From assembly GCA_041082245.1 (NCBI GenBank), contig JBDOIE010000084.1:1-28669 (forward strand): a DNA stretch of 28,669 nucleotides. Direction: 5' to 3'. Positions 21,384 through 28,669 of the stretch are shown piece after piece; within the stretch, counting starts at the first letter, position 1, and the number at the start of each line of letters is the position of its first letter. The notes under the pieces were generated by a model. It was not told the DNA's origin. It saw nothing but the letters and a program-made list of their open reading frames with translations, and searched no databases. The translations under genes were made by a program, and so were the position numbers. The DNA comes from DAOTVY01 sp041082245 (GTDB lineage: Bacteria > Chloroflexota > Chloroflexia > DTKN01).

Positions 21384-22067
21384 TCAGGCTGGACGCGTCC
21401 ACTCGTCGCCGCTCGCATCGAGCTCGGTCATTTCCCCGGTCGCGATGTAGAGGATCCGTTCACAGAGGTTGGTGACCCGGTCTCCGGCCCGTTCCAGGTT
21501 GTGCGCGACCCAGAGCAGCCAGTTCGCCTGGGCGATCGTGCGGGGATCCTGCACCACGTACGTCATCAGTTCGCGGTACACCTGGTTGTAGAGCGCGTCC
21601 AGCTCGTCGTCTTCCTGTGGGATCGCGTGCGCTGCTTGCACGTCGTCGTGCGCAAAAGCCGTCAGGGCACTGCGGAGCATTTGCACGGCCTTCCGGGCCA
21701 TCTGTGGGATGTCGAGCAGCGGCTTGAGGAGCGGCTGGTCGCCCATCCGCAGGTTCACGCGGGCGATGCCTTTCGCATAGTCGCCCATCCGCTCCAGTTC
21801 GCTGGCGATTTCAAAGATCGAAGCAAGGAGGCGCAGGTCGTAGGCCATCGGCTGCTGGGTGGCGATCAGCGTCACCACCCGGTTCTCGATCTCGAAACGC
21901 TTGGCATTGATCTGCCGATCCAGTTTCAGGATCTCCCGGGAGGCCTCGAGATCGCGCCCGCGGAGCGCCTCCACGGCGTCCAGGATGGCCCGTTCGACCA
22001 TGCTGCCGAGCCACAACACTTCGTCCTTCAGTTCCTGTAATTCGGCCTCGAACGTCTTGCGGAGCAT
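21384..22067 (-). CDS. phoU: PhoU, phosphate signalling regulator
   Basis: A 227-residue all-helical protein. It has the two PhoU repeats with metal-binding signatures, IASELERMGDYAKGIARV (near residue 88) and VAHNLERAGDRVTNLCERI (near 190), both of the E-R-x-G-D-x-x-x-x-I/L type. PhoU links the Pst transporter to the PhoR kinase and represses the Pho response when phosphate is plentiful. AGGAGAGG precedes the ATG, 19 bp after pstB. It is the last gene of the phosphate operon. Confidence 0.96.
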   Translation of the reverse strand: MLRKTFEAELQELKDEVLWLGSMVERAILDAVEALRGRDLEASREILKLDRQINAKRFEIENRVVTLIATQQPMAYDLRLLASIFEIASELERMGDYAKGIARVNLRMGDQPLLKPLLDIPQMARKAVQMLRSALTAFAHDDVQAAHAIPQEDDELDALYNQVYRELMTYVVQDPRTIAQANWLLWVAHNLERAGDRVTNLCERILYIATGEMTELDASGDEWTRPA

Positions 22068-22086
22068 TTTCTGTCCTCTCCTGGGA

Positions 22087-22935
22087 CTAACCGTATCGCC
22101 CGGTGACGTAATCCTCGGTCAGCCGGTTTTTCGGGTTGGTGAAGATCGTCTCCGTCCGGTCGAACTCGATGATGGTGCCGGCCCGGGACCCTTCCCCGGT
22201 GACCATCATCATCGCGGTATAGTCGGAAACGCGGGCGGCTTGCTGCATGTTGTGGGTGACGATGATGAGCGTGTAGCGGTCTTTCAGTTCGCGCATCAGT
22301 TCCTCGATCTTGAGCGTGGCGATGGGGTCCAAAGCAGATGCCGGTTCATCCAGCAGGATCACCTCGGGCTCGACCGCCAGGGCACGTGCGATGCACAGCC
22401 GCTGCTGCTGGCCGCCGGAAAGCGCCAGCGCGGATTTTTTCAGGTTATCTTTGACCTCGTCCCACAGCGCGGCCGCGCGCAGGCTGCGCTCGACGATTTC
22501 CGCGAGTGCCGGCCCCCGAACGCCGTACAGCCTGGGGCCGTAGGCCACGTTGTCAAAGATCGATTTGGGGAAGGGATTGGGGCGCTGGAAAACCATGCCT
22601 ACGCGGCGGCGCAGGTCCACGGCGTCGATCCCAGGGGCGAGCACATTTTCGCCGTCCAGCAGGATTTCCCCCTCGACCCGTGCTCCCGGCACCAGGTCGA
22701 TCATCCGGTTGATCGTGCGCAGGAGGGTCGATTTACCGCAGCCCGAAGGACCGATGATCGCGGTGATGCTGTTGGCCGGCACTTCCAGGTTGACGTCGCT
22801 CAGCGCGTGAAAGCCCCGATAGTACACATTCAGACGGCGGACGGCCACCTTTACCTCGCCTGCGGCGAACCGGATGCCCGAGCTTGTTCCTGTTTCCCGA
22901 ACGGCAGAAATCGAGGGCGCTCTTGTGTCCATCAT
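22087..22935 (-). CDS. pstB: PstB, phosphate ABC transporter ATPase
   Basis: A 282-residue ATPase. It has Walker A GPSGCGKST (62-70), VGMVFQRPNPFPKSIFDNV in the Q-loop region, signature ALSGGQQQRL, Walker B VILLDEPASALDP and the switch His in IIVTHNM. The sequence after the signature (MQQAARVSDYTAMM) fits PstB. Starts at ATG 22935, overlapping the pstA stop (TGATG); an ATG directly follows as alternative. The N-terminal 25-residue extension before the ABC core is not conserved-looking. It energises phosphate uptake with PstS, PstC and PstA. Confidence 0.97.
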   Translation of the reverse strand: MMDTRAPSISAVRETGTSSGIRFAAGEVKVAVRRLNVYYRGFHALSDVNLEVPANSITAIIGPSGCGKSTLLRTINRMIDLVPGARVEGEILLDGENVLAPGIDAVDLRRRVGMVFQRPNPFPKSIFDNVAYGPRLYGVRGPALAEIVERSLRAAALWDEVKDNLKKSALALSGGQQQRLCIARALAVEPEVILLDEPASALDPIATLKIEELMRELKDRYTLIIVTHNMQQAARVSDYTAMMMVTGEGSRAGTIIEFDRTETIFTNPKNRLTEDYVTGRYG

Positions 22936-23807
22936 CACACCCGTGTCACGCTTCCCAGGCGCCGGGCTCGCCAGGCGGCCACCAGGCGCGCGGTTACATT
23001 CAACACCAGCACCAGAAGGATCAGCACCAGCGCGGTAGCCCAGGCCTTGGCGCGCCAGTCTTCGTAAGGCGAGATTGCATAGACAAAGATGGTATGCGGC
23101 AAGGTCGCGATGGGTTGATCGAGCGCTGTACTCATCGTCGGATTGCCGAACGCGGTGAAGAGCATCGGAGCAGCCTCTCCCGCACCCCGGGCCACGGCCA
23201 GCATCACGCCGGTGAGCACGCCGTTCGCGGCGGCCGGCAGGGTCACCGAGATCGCGGTGCGCCACTCGGGCGCACCCAGCGACAGCGATGCCTCGCGAAG
23301 AGAGGCCGGTACGAGCTTGACCATCTCCTCGGTCGTCCGCAGCATGATAGGCAGCATGATGAAGGAGAGCGCCATTCCGCCCGCAAGCGCGGAAAAATGC
23401 CTTTGCGGCAGCACGATCAAGGTATAGGCGAATATGCCCATGATGATCGATGGCACGCCCGAGATCACATCCGTAGCAAACCGTACAGCGATACCCAAGG
23501 GGGTATTCGGACGGGCCGCCACGTAGTACCCGGCCAGGAGCGCCACCGGCAGCGCCGCCGCCAGCCCCACGCCGACGGTGATCGCGGAGCCCACCAGCGC
23601 ATTCGCTATGCCGCCTCCGGGTACACCGACCGGTGTCGGAAGCTGGGTCAGAAAACCGAAAGACAGCGCAGGAGCACCCTGGCGAACCACATAAACCAGG
23701 ATCCAGAGCAAAGGAGCGACGAGCAACAGCGTTCCCATACCCGTCAGGGCCAGCATCACCGCACTTGTCGCTTTTCGTCCATAGCACCGCCATAATGAGC
23801 GCTTCAT
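22935..23807 (-). CDS. pstA: PstA, phosphate ABC transporter permease
   Basis: A 290-residue membrane protein with about six helices. The ATG at 23807 (MKRSLWRCYGRK) overlaps the pstC stop as ATGA, with AGGGAAGG upstream. Typical PstA blocks are FLTQLPTPVGVPGGGIANAL, ATDVISGVPSIIMGIFAY, the EAA-loop segment LREASLSLGAPEWRTAISV and RGAGEAAPMLFTAFGNP. It forms the translocation pore with PstC. Confidence 0.96.
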   Translation of the reverse strand: MKRSLWRCYGRKATSAVMLALTGMGTLLLVAPLLWILVYVVRQGAPALSFGFLTQLPTPVGVPGGGIANALVGSAITVGVGLAAALPVALLAGYYVAARPNTPLGIAVRFATDVISGVPSIIMGIFAYTLIVLPQRHFSALAGGMALSFIMLPIMLRTTEEMVKLVPASLREASLSLGAPEWRTAISVTLPAAANGVLTGVMLAVARGAGEAAPMLFTAFGNPTMSTALDQPIATLPHTIFVYAISPYEDWRAKAWATALVLILLVLVLNVTARLVAAWRARRLGSVTRV

Positions 23808-24784
23808 CCTTCCCTCTCCCGCATGGTTCGCCGTCCCACGCCCCATACGAGCAATCGGGCAATGCTATTGATGATCAGCGTCAGCAGGAACAGGATGAGC
23901 CCGATCTCGATCAGCGCATGCAGGTGTAGTTCATCCGTGGCTTCGGCGAATTCATTGGCGATGATCGAGGCCATCGTATAACCTGGGTGCAGCAGCGAGA
24001 TCGAAAGGTCCAGGTTGTTGCCCACGACCATGGTTACGGCGATCGTTTCGCCGAGCGCTCGCCCCAACCCGAGGATGACCGCCCCCAATAGGCCCGGAAG
24101 GCCGTAGGGGATCAGCACGCGCGAGATCGTTTCCCATTGGGTCGCTCCCAACGCAAGAGATGCTTCGCGCTGGGCATCGGGGATCGCCTGGAAGACATCA
24201 CGGCTGACCGCCGCAATGGTCGGCGACACCATGATCGCGAGCACCAGGGAGGCCGCCAGCCTGCTGGGGCCGAAGGTAGGTCCCTCGAAGAGGGGAAGGA
24301 ACCCCAGCGTACGATTCAGGAAATTGGCCAGGGGCTTCACGAAAGAAGGGATAAAGGCAAAGAGGCCCCAGAGGCCGTAGACCACGCTCGGGACGGCCGC
24401 GAGGAGTTCGACCAGGAAGCCGATCGGCCGGCGCAGCCACTCCGGCGCGACCTCGGAAAGGAAAATCCCCACTCCCAGGCTGATCGGCACCGACACCAGA
24501 AGGGCGACAACGGAGGTGATCAGAGTCCCCTGAAGGAACGGCAGGGCGCCGAAGGTCCGATCGAGCGCCGGGTCCCAGCGCGACGTGACCACGAAGTGCC
24601 AGCCGAACGCGGCTCTCGAAAGCGCCGAGTTGCGCCAGAGAGCCCATCCGATCGTCGCGACCAGCCCGACGGTGGCCAGGCAGGCAAGAACCATGAGGGC
24701 CTGGAACGGGCGGTCGCCATGGTGTAGTACTCTGCCCAGCACCCGGAACGCTGGTACGCGCTTGTGCACCATTTGCGATCCCAT
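23804..24784 (-). CDS. pstC: PstC, phosphate ABC transporter permease
   Basis: A 326-residue membrane protein. The ATG at 24784 has GGGAGG before it and is preferred over a TTG at 24817 that lies inside the intergenic hairpin. It shows six or more helices with the family blocks LPFLQGTLITSVVALLVSVP, LLAAVPSVVYGLWGLF, the coupling segment REASLALGATQWETISRVL and RALGETIAVTMVVGNN. It pairs with PstA. It is separated from pstS by a 79-bp gap with a strong hairpin. Confidence 0.96.
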   Translation of the reverse strand: MGSQMVHKRVPAFRVLGRVLHHGDRPFQALMVLACLATVGLVATIGWALWRNSALSRAAFGWHFVVTSRWDPALDRTFGALPFLQGTLITSVVALLVSVPISLGVGIFLSEVAPEWLRRPIGFLVELLAAVPSVVYGLWGLFAFIPSFVKPLANFLNRTLGFLPLFEGPTFGPSRLAASLVLAIMVSPTIAAVSRDVFQAIPDAQREASLALGATQWETISRVLIPYGLPGLLGAVILGLGRALGETIAVTMVVGNNLDLSISLLHPGYTMASIIANEFAEATDELHLHALIEIGLILFLLTLIINSIARLLVWGVGRRTMREREG

Positions 24785-24809
24785 CGTGCCTCCCAACGAA
24801 CCAGTCAAA

Positions 24810-24845
24810 GGGAGCAAGGACAGGCCGGAGCCTGCCCCTGCTCCC
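24810..24845 (-). terminator. intergenic hairpin between pstS and pstC (attenuator or mRNA stabiliser)
   Basis: GGGAGCA (24810-24816) pairs with TGCTCCC (24839-24845) and continues inward through GG/CC and CAGGC/GCCTG with two mismatches around a CGGA loop. On the minus strand the stem is followed by TTTG, too short for full termination. Such structures often give more binding protein than permease from one operon. Confidence 0.6.
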
Positions 24846-24863
24846 CGGAGCCGGGGCTGCGCC

Positions 24864-26021
24864 TCACCTCAGGGGTGCACCGTTGCAGGTGACCTGATCC
24901 AGCCGCGCAAAGACCTGCTGGCGCACGTTCTCCGGGAGAGGCACGTACTCCAGATGCTCTGCATAAGTGGACCCTTCGGTCAGGGCCCAGCGGAGGAACT
25001 GCACCAGTTTCTTCCCCTTGGCGCAGTCGCTCTGATCCATATAGATGAGCAGGTAGGTGTACCCCGCGATCGGCCAGGAGTCTTTCCCCGGGGCATTGAC
25101 GATCGAACGGGCCAGGATGCCCGGCATCTCATCGCCGTAATCGGCCATCGCGTTCTGGGTCGTCTCGATGGAGGCCTGGACGATGTTCCCCGCGGCGTTG
25201 ACCAGACGAGCGATACTCAGCTTGTTCTGCTTGGCGTAGGCCAGTTCCACGTATCCGATGGCACCGTCGTTCTGGCTGACCACCCCGGCCACCCCTTCGT
25301 TGCCCTTGCCGCCCAGTCCGACCGGCCATTCCACCGAGGTGCCCTTGCCCACGGTGTTGCGCCACTCGTCGCTCACCGCGCTCAGATAGTCGGTGAAGAT
25401 AAAGGTCGTGCCGGAACCGTCCGAGCGGTGGACGACGAGGATCTCCTTTGCCGGCAGGGGAAGGTTCGGGTTGAGGGCGGCAATAGCCGGGTCGTTCCAG
25501 CGGGTGATTTTCCCCAGGAAGATCTGGCTCAGGGTAGATGCGTCCAGCACCAGCGGTTCTGCCTCTTTCAGTTCGGAAACGTTGTACACCGGGACCACCG
25601 CGCCGGCGACCGTGGGCAGCATCAGGATTCCGGGCGCGGCAGCGAACTGCTCCTCGGTGAGGATCGCATCCGACGCGCCAAAGTCCACCGTCCGGGCGGT
25701 GATCTGCTTGATTCCCCCTCCCGAACCGATCGATTGGTAGTTGAACTTGACCGTGGGATCGATGAACGCGTACTCGTAGAACCAGCGGCTGTAGAGCGGG
25801 AAGGGGAAACTCGCTCCGGCGCCGTTGATCTGTATCGAGCCGGGCGGAATGGGGGTCGGTTCGGGGGTGAGGGTCGGTAGGGCGGCCTTCGTGGGAGCGG
25901 GTGCCCGGGTCTGCTCTGCCGGCGGCTGGGTTTGTATTGCAGGTGCCTGGGTCGGTGCGCCGCATCCCACGAGCAGCAGGACAAGCGCAGCGATCGAGAG
26001 CCATCTTCCGAGAGCGGACAT
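24864..26021 (-). CDS. pstS: PstS, phosphate-binding lipoprotein
   Basis: A 385-residue exported binding protein; GGAGG lies before the ATG. The signal peptide ends in a lipobox LVGC (Cys near residue 20), so it is anchored by lipid. A Pro/Thr/Ala-rich tether of about 40 residues follows. The binding domain shows INGAGASFPFPLYSRWF, YQSIGSGGGIKQI, DFGASDAILT and VHRSDGSGTTFIFTDYLS, the phosphate-contact loops of PstS. It captures phosphate for PstCAB. It is preceded by a PHO-box-like array and followed by the pst hairpin. Confidence 0.97.
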   Translation of the reverse strand: MSALGRWLSIAALVLLLVGCGAPTQAPAIQTQPPAEQTRAPAPTKAALPTLTPEPTPIPPGSIQINGAGASFPFPLYSRWFYEYAFIDPTVKFNYQSIGSGGGIKQITARTVDFGASDAILTEEQFAAAPGILMLPTVAGAVVPVYNVSELKEAEPLVLDASTLSQIFLGKITRWNDPAIAALNPNLPLPAKEILVVHRSDGSGTTFIFTDYLSAVSDEWRNTVGKGTSVEWPVGLGGKGNEGVAGVVSQNDGAIGYVELAYAKQNKLSIARLVNAAGNIVQASIETTQNAMADYGDEMPGILARSIVNAPGKDSWPIAGYTYLLIYMDQSDCAKGKKLVQFLRWALTEGSTYAEHLEYVPLPENVRQQVFARLDQVTCNGAPLR

Positions 26022-26072
26022 CTTTTCCTCCTTGGTTTCCTGTTCTTACCGGAGGCTATGATGCCACGTCTC

Positions 26073-26135
26073 GTTTAAGGCTCTCTCAATGCTCGGTAAA
26101 GGGTTCGTTAAAGGTCAGATAAGGTTTGGTTAGCC
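26073..26135 (-). promoter_or_regulatory. PHO-box-like direct-repeat array upstream of pstS
   Basis: On the plus strand the motif GTTTAAGG (26073-26080), GGTAAAGG (26095-26102), GTTAAAGG (26107-26114) and AGATAAGG (26117-26124) recurs, and a weaker GGTTAGCC (26128-26135) follows. The spacings of 22, 12 and 10 bp keep the copies on one face of the helix, as in PhoB/PhoP boxes. The array lies 52-115 bp before the pstS start and touches the phoR stop codon. Confidence 0.72.
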
Positions 26136-27887
26136 CACATCCGGGTTGCTCGGACTACCTGGGGCCAGCGGCAAGGTAAAGAAAAAGGTGCTCCCGGCTC
26201 CTTCCCGGCTCTCTGCCCAGATGCGTCCACCGTGTCCCTGCACGATGTGTTTCGCGATCGCCAACCCCAGGCCGGTGCCTCCGCCGCGGCGGGCGCGGTC
26301 GGCCTTGTAAAAGCGCTCGAAGATGCGGGGCAGGTCTTCGGGCGAGATCCCGACGCCGGTATCCGCTACAGAGATGACCGCCTCATCCCCCTGCCGTACC
26401 GCAGAGACCATCACCTGGCCACCGGGAGGCGTGAACTTGATCGCGTTGTGGACGAGGTTGGTCACCACCTGCTGGATGCGTTCCCGGTCTGCCCATACCA
26501 TCCCGGCCGCGAGGTGACACTCGAGACGGAGGCCGGCCCGCTCCGCCTGCGGGCGAAGGCGCTCCACGGCCGGCAGGACCGCCTCATCGAGCGGTACAGG
26601 TTCCAGGCGGAAGGGGACCTTGCCCGATTCGATGCGCGACAGTTCCAGCAGCTCCTCGACCAGCTGGCCGAGCGCGTCCACTTCTTTCTCGATGTGGTCA
26701 AGGAACCGCTGGGCGGCCGGCGGGTCGCTCAGCGCGCCGTCGCGGAGCGTGTCGACCAGAGCTTTCACGGAGGCAAGCGGGGTACGGAGCTCGTGGGAGA
26801 CGTTGCTGACGAAATCCTTGCGCATCGTCTCCAGCCGGCGGATGTCAGTGAGGTCCTGCAGGATCACCAGGCACGCCTCGGCCCCCGCACCCTGCAGCGG
26901 GGTGACGATCGCCTGCAGGGAGCGGCCCTGGGGCTCCATATCCAGCAGCTCCGTCTGTTCGCGCCGTTCCTCCCGGCATCGTTGCCAGAGGGCTGCCAGG
27001 CGGTGGTCCCTGGCCACCTCGATGAAAGAGCGACCTCGTCCCTCGCTGCCGAGGAGTCGTGCAGCCGCGGGGTTGATCAGCTGTACCCGCCCCTCGCTGT
27101 CGGTGATGATCACGCCGTCCGCCATGTTCTCCAGCACCGCCTGCAGCCGGGCCTGTTCCTGCCGGAGCGTCGCCAGGGTCTGCTGCAGGCGTTCGGCCAT
27201 CTGGTTAAAGGCCTGGGTCAGTGTCCCGACTTCGTCGCGGGTAGAAGGCAGCAAGCGCGTGCCCAGGTCGCCGGCCGTCATACGGCGGACGGCAGCGGTC
27301 AGCCTGCGGATGGGGTGTACCGTCCGGCCGGCGATCCCGACGGCAAGCAGTGCTGCACCGCCGGCGGCAGCCAGTGCGATGAGCACGATCGCATTGCGAA
27401 GGCGAGCGATGTTTCGTTGCACCTGATCCAGCGGGAGCGCCACCCGCACGAACCCCACGCTACAATTTTCTGCCTTTACCGGGACGGCGACGTACATCAT
27501 CTCGTAGCCCATGGTGCGGCTGAAGCGGATACTTCGCCCCTTTCCCTCAGAGAGCGCCTGCTGGACCTCCGGCCGGTAGAGGTGGTTGTCCATGCGCGTG
27601 CGGTCCTCGTGCGATTCCCCGAGGACGGTGCCGTCGGGCGCGATGAGGGTTACGCGCGCGTTCAGGAGGCGGGCGTACCGTTGCGCGAACGCGTCCAGCG
27701 GCTCGGCGGGAGCGCTTGTGGCGAGCGCGTCCGCCAGCAGCCGGGCTTCGGCGGTCAGCTGGGCTTCGAGGTCCGAGAGGTACGCATCCCGCACCAGGTT
27801 CGACAGATAGATGGCAAGGCCGGCCATAGCGAGCAGGATGAGGAGGATATAGGGCACGGCGATGCGCCAGCGGATGCTGCGGAACAT
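26130..27887 (-). CDS. phoR: PhoR-type sensor histidine kinase
   Basis: A 585-residue membrane kinase starting at ATG 27887, two bases after the phoB stop, with GAGGGGTGA upstream. Domains in order: membrane helix 1 (about 8-28); an extracytoplasmic sensor domain to about 155; helix 2 (about 160-182); HAMP (RRLTAAVRRMTAGDLGTRL); and PAS (LENMADGVIITDSEGRVQLI). HisKA follows with phospho-acceptor H365 in SNVSHELRTPLASV. The HATPase domain has NLVHNAIKFTPPGG, DTGVGI and GTGLGLAIAKHIV. The order and neighbours fit PhoR. The large sensor domain between the helices is longer than in E. coli PhoR and more like the Gram-positive type. Confidence 0.93.
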   Translation of the reverse strand: MFRSIRWRIAVPYILLILLAMAGLAIYLSNLVRDAYLSDLEAQLTAEARLLADALATSAPAEPLDAFAQRYARLLNARVTLIAPDGTVLGESHEDRTRMDNHLYRPEVQQALSEGKGRSIRFSRTMGYEMMYVAVPVKAENCSVGFVRVALPLDQVQRNIARLRNAIVLIALAAAGGAALLAVGIAGRTVHPIRRLTAAVRRMTAGDLGTRLLPSTRDEVGTLTQAFNQMAERLQQTLATLRQEQARLQAVLENMADGVIITDSEGRVQLINPAAARLLGSEGRGRSFIEVARDHRLAALWQRCREERREQTELLDMEPQGRSLQAIVTPLQGAGAEACLVILQDLTDIRRLETMRKDFVSNVSHELRTPLASVKALVDTLRDGALSDPPAAQRFLDHIEKEVDALGQLVEELLELSRIESGKVPFRLEPVPLDEAVLPAVERLRPQAERAGLRLECHLAAGMVWADRERIQQVVTNLVHNAIKFTPPGGQVMVSAVRQGDEAVISVADTGVGISPEDLPRIFERFYKADRARRGGGTGLGLAIAKHIVQGHGGRIWAESREGAGSTFFFTLPLAPGSPSNPDVG

Positions 27888-27889
27888 CG

Positions 27890-28594
27890 TCACCCCTCGA
27901 AGCGGTAGCCGACCCCGCGCACGGAGACGATGCGCGTGGGATGGCTCGGGTCGGGCTCGATCTTTTCGCGGAGCCAGCGCACGTGCACGTCCACAGTGCG
28001 GCTGCCTCCGGCGTAATCCCAGCCCCACACACGTTCCAGGATCAGATCGCGCGAAAGGACGATGCCCCGGTTGCGCACGAGGAAAACCAGCAGGTCGTAC
28101 TCCTTGGGCGTAAGGCGAAGGGTCTGTCCCGAGCGGCGGACCTCGCGGCGGGCCAGGTCGACCGTCAGATCCCCGAAGGTCAGTTCTCCGGCACCCGCTC
28201 CTTCCTGCGCGCTCATCTCCTCCCGGATCAGGCGCACGCGGCGCAGCAGCGCTTTCACCCGGGCCAGGAGCTCGCGCATGCTGAACGGCTTCGTGAGGTA
28301 GTCGTCGGCTCCGACTTCGAGCCCGACGACGCGGTCGATCTCCCCCCCGCGGGCGGTGAGCATCAGGATAGGCACGCTCGACTCCTGGCGCAGGATGCGG
28401 CAGACCTCGAAGCCGTCCATGCCCGGGAGCATAATGTCCAGGACGATCGCGTCCGGCGATTCCCGGCGCGCGGCCTCCAGCGCGGAGGGGCCATCGGTTG
28501 CCGTATAGACCGTATAACCCTCCCGGGCCAGGCTATACTCCAGCGCGTCCAGCAGTGCGGGATCGTCCTCGACCACGAGCACCTTTTCCGGCAT
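27890..28594 (-). CDS. phoB: PhoB-type response regulator
   Basis: A 234-residue OmpR/PhoB-family regulator; AAGGAG lies before the ATG. The receiver domain has the acidic pair E9/D10-D11, phospho-acceptor D53 in IVLDIMLPGMDG, T80 and K102 in DDYLTKPF. A linker of about 25 residues follows. The C-terminal winged helix shows LTPKEYDLLVFLVRNRG, then VWGWDYAGGSRTVDVHVRWL and the RIVSVRGVGYRFEG end typical of PhoB/OmpR. It should bind the PHO-like array before pstS. Confidence 0.95.
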   Translation of the reverse strand: MPEKVLVVEDDPALLDALEYSLAREGYTVYTATDGPSALEAARRESPDAIVLDIMLPGMDGFEVCRILRQESSVPILMLTARGGEIDRVVGLEVGADDYLTKPFSMRELLARVKALLRRVRLIREEMSAQEGAGAGELTFGDLTVDLARREVRRSGQTLRLTPKEYDLLVFLVRNRGIVLSRDLILERVWGWDYAGGSRTVDVHVRWLREKIEPDPSHPTRIVSVRGVGYRFEG

Positions 28595-28619
28595 GGCGAC
28601 ACTCCTTCACGACGGGCCC

Positions 28620-28648
28620 AAGATACCATAAGGTGCCGCTTGCTGCAA
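28620..28648 (-). promoter_or_regulatory. candidate promoter of phoB
   Basis: On the minus strand TTGCAG (28643-28648), a 17-bp spacer and TATCTT (28620-28625), 26 bp before the phoB ATG. The matches are moderate. The -35 box lies in a perfect 7-bp inverted repeat CCGCTTG/CAAGCGG (28636-28652) that might be an operator or the end of an upstream terminator. Confidence 0.45.
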
Positions 28649-28669
28649 GCGGTTGCGTGCGGCGATCAC

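Noticed and set aside
1..28669. CRISPR arrays, insertion sequences or prophage genes
   Set aside because: No regularly spaced direct repeats, no transposase or integrase motifs and no terminal inverted repeats were seen.

Overview
The window is GC-rich bacterial chromosome with tightly packed genes, strong GGAGG-type ribosome binding sites and many 1-4 base start/stop overlaps. Where intergenic gaps exist, sigma70-like promoters stand out as AT-rich islands. The source looks like an anaerobic, probably thermophilic bacterium, and Chloroflexota is the best guess. Pointers to this are a MurE without the diaminopimelate-type DNPR motif, a nickel/Fe-S handling locus of the kind seen in anaerobes and archaea, and a stand-alone HdrA-like iron-sulfur protein. 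This assignment is an inference; no rRNA or other definitive marker is present.

Layout. (1) 1-1355: end of a membrane protein (possibly a GT87 mannosyltransferase) and a U32-peptidase-like TIM-barrel protein. (2) 1358-4740: ferrous iron uptake, with a DtxR-type repressor divergent from feoA-feoB-feoC. A 22-bp perfect palindrome sits in the shared control region. (3) 4758-9574, minus: a surface/envelope operon of GT2 glycosyltransferase, degenerate PrsW-like membrane protein, membrane-anchored protein of unknown function and secreted multidomain trypsin-like protease. (4) 9629-12599, plus: murE, an ECF sigma factor and its zinc-finger anti-sigma factor. (5) 12609-13746, minus: a 2[4Fe-4S] ferredoxin, an HdrA N-terminal-domain-like protein and a 48-residue protein. 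(6) 13743-20864, minus: a metal/cofactor locus. In transcription order it holds a PadR regulator, DUF364 chelatase-like protein, Mrp/NBP35 ATPase, NifX-type protein, zinc ribbon, remnant of a MinD/CooC-type ATPase, CooT nickel protein, helical small protein, COG0731-like radical SAM enzyme, second zinc ribbon, DUF1847 cysteine protein, six-helix membrane protein and THEP1-type NTPase. (7) 20880-21383: non-coding DNA with imperfect repeats. (8) 21384-28648, minus: the complete phosphate regulon phoB-phoR-pstS-pstC-pstA-pstB-phoU with a PHO-box-like array in front of pstS.

The part most worth attention is region 6 together with region 5. Several metal- or Fe-S-handling families (scaffold/carrier ATPase, cluster-binding NifX fold, nickel-binding CooT, DUF364, radical SAM, Cys-rich small proteins) are chained by overlapping start and stop codons under one consensus promoter and one PadR regulator. 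No nitrogenase, CO dehydrogenase or hydrogenase gene lies nearby. It looks like an assembly or trafficking line for a metal cofactor whose client is elsewhere, and one ATPase has been lost from it.
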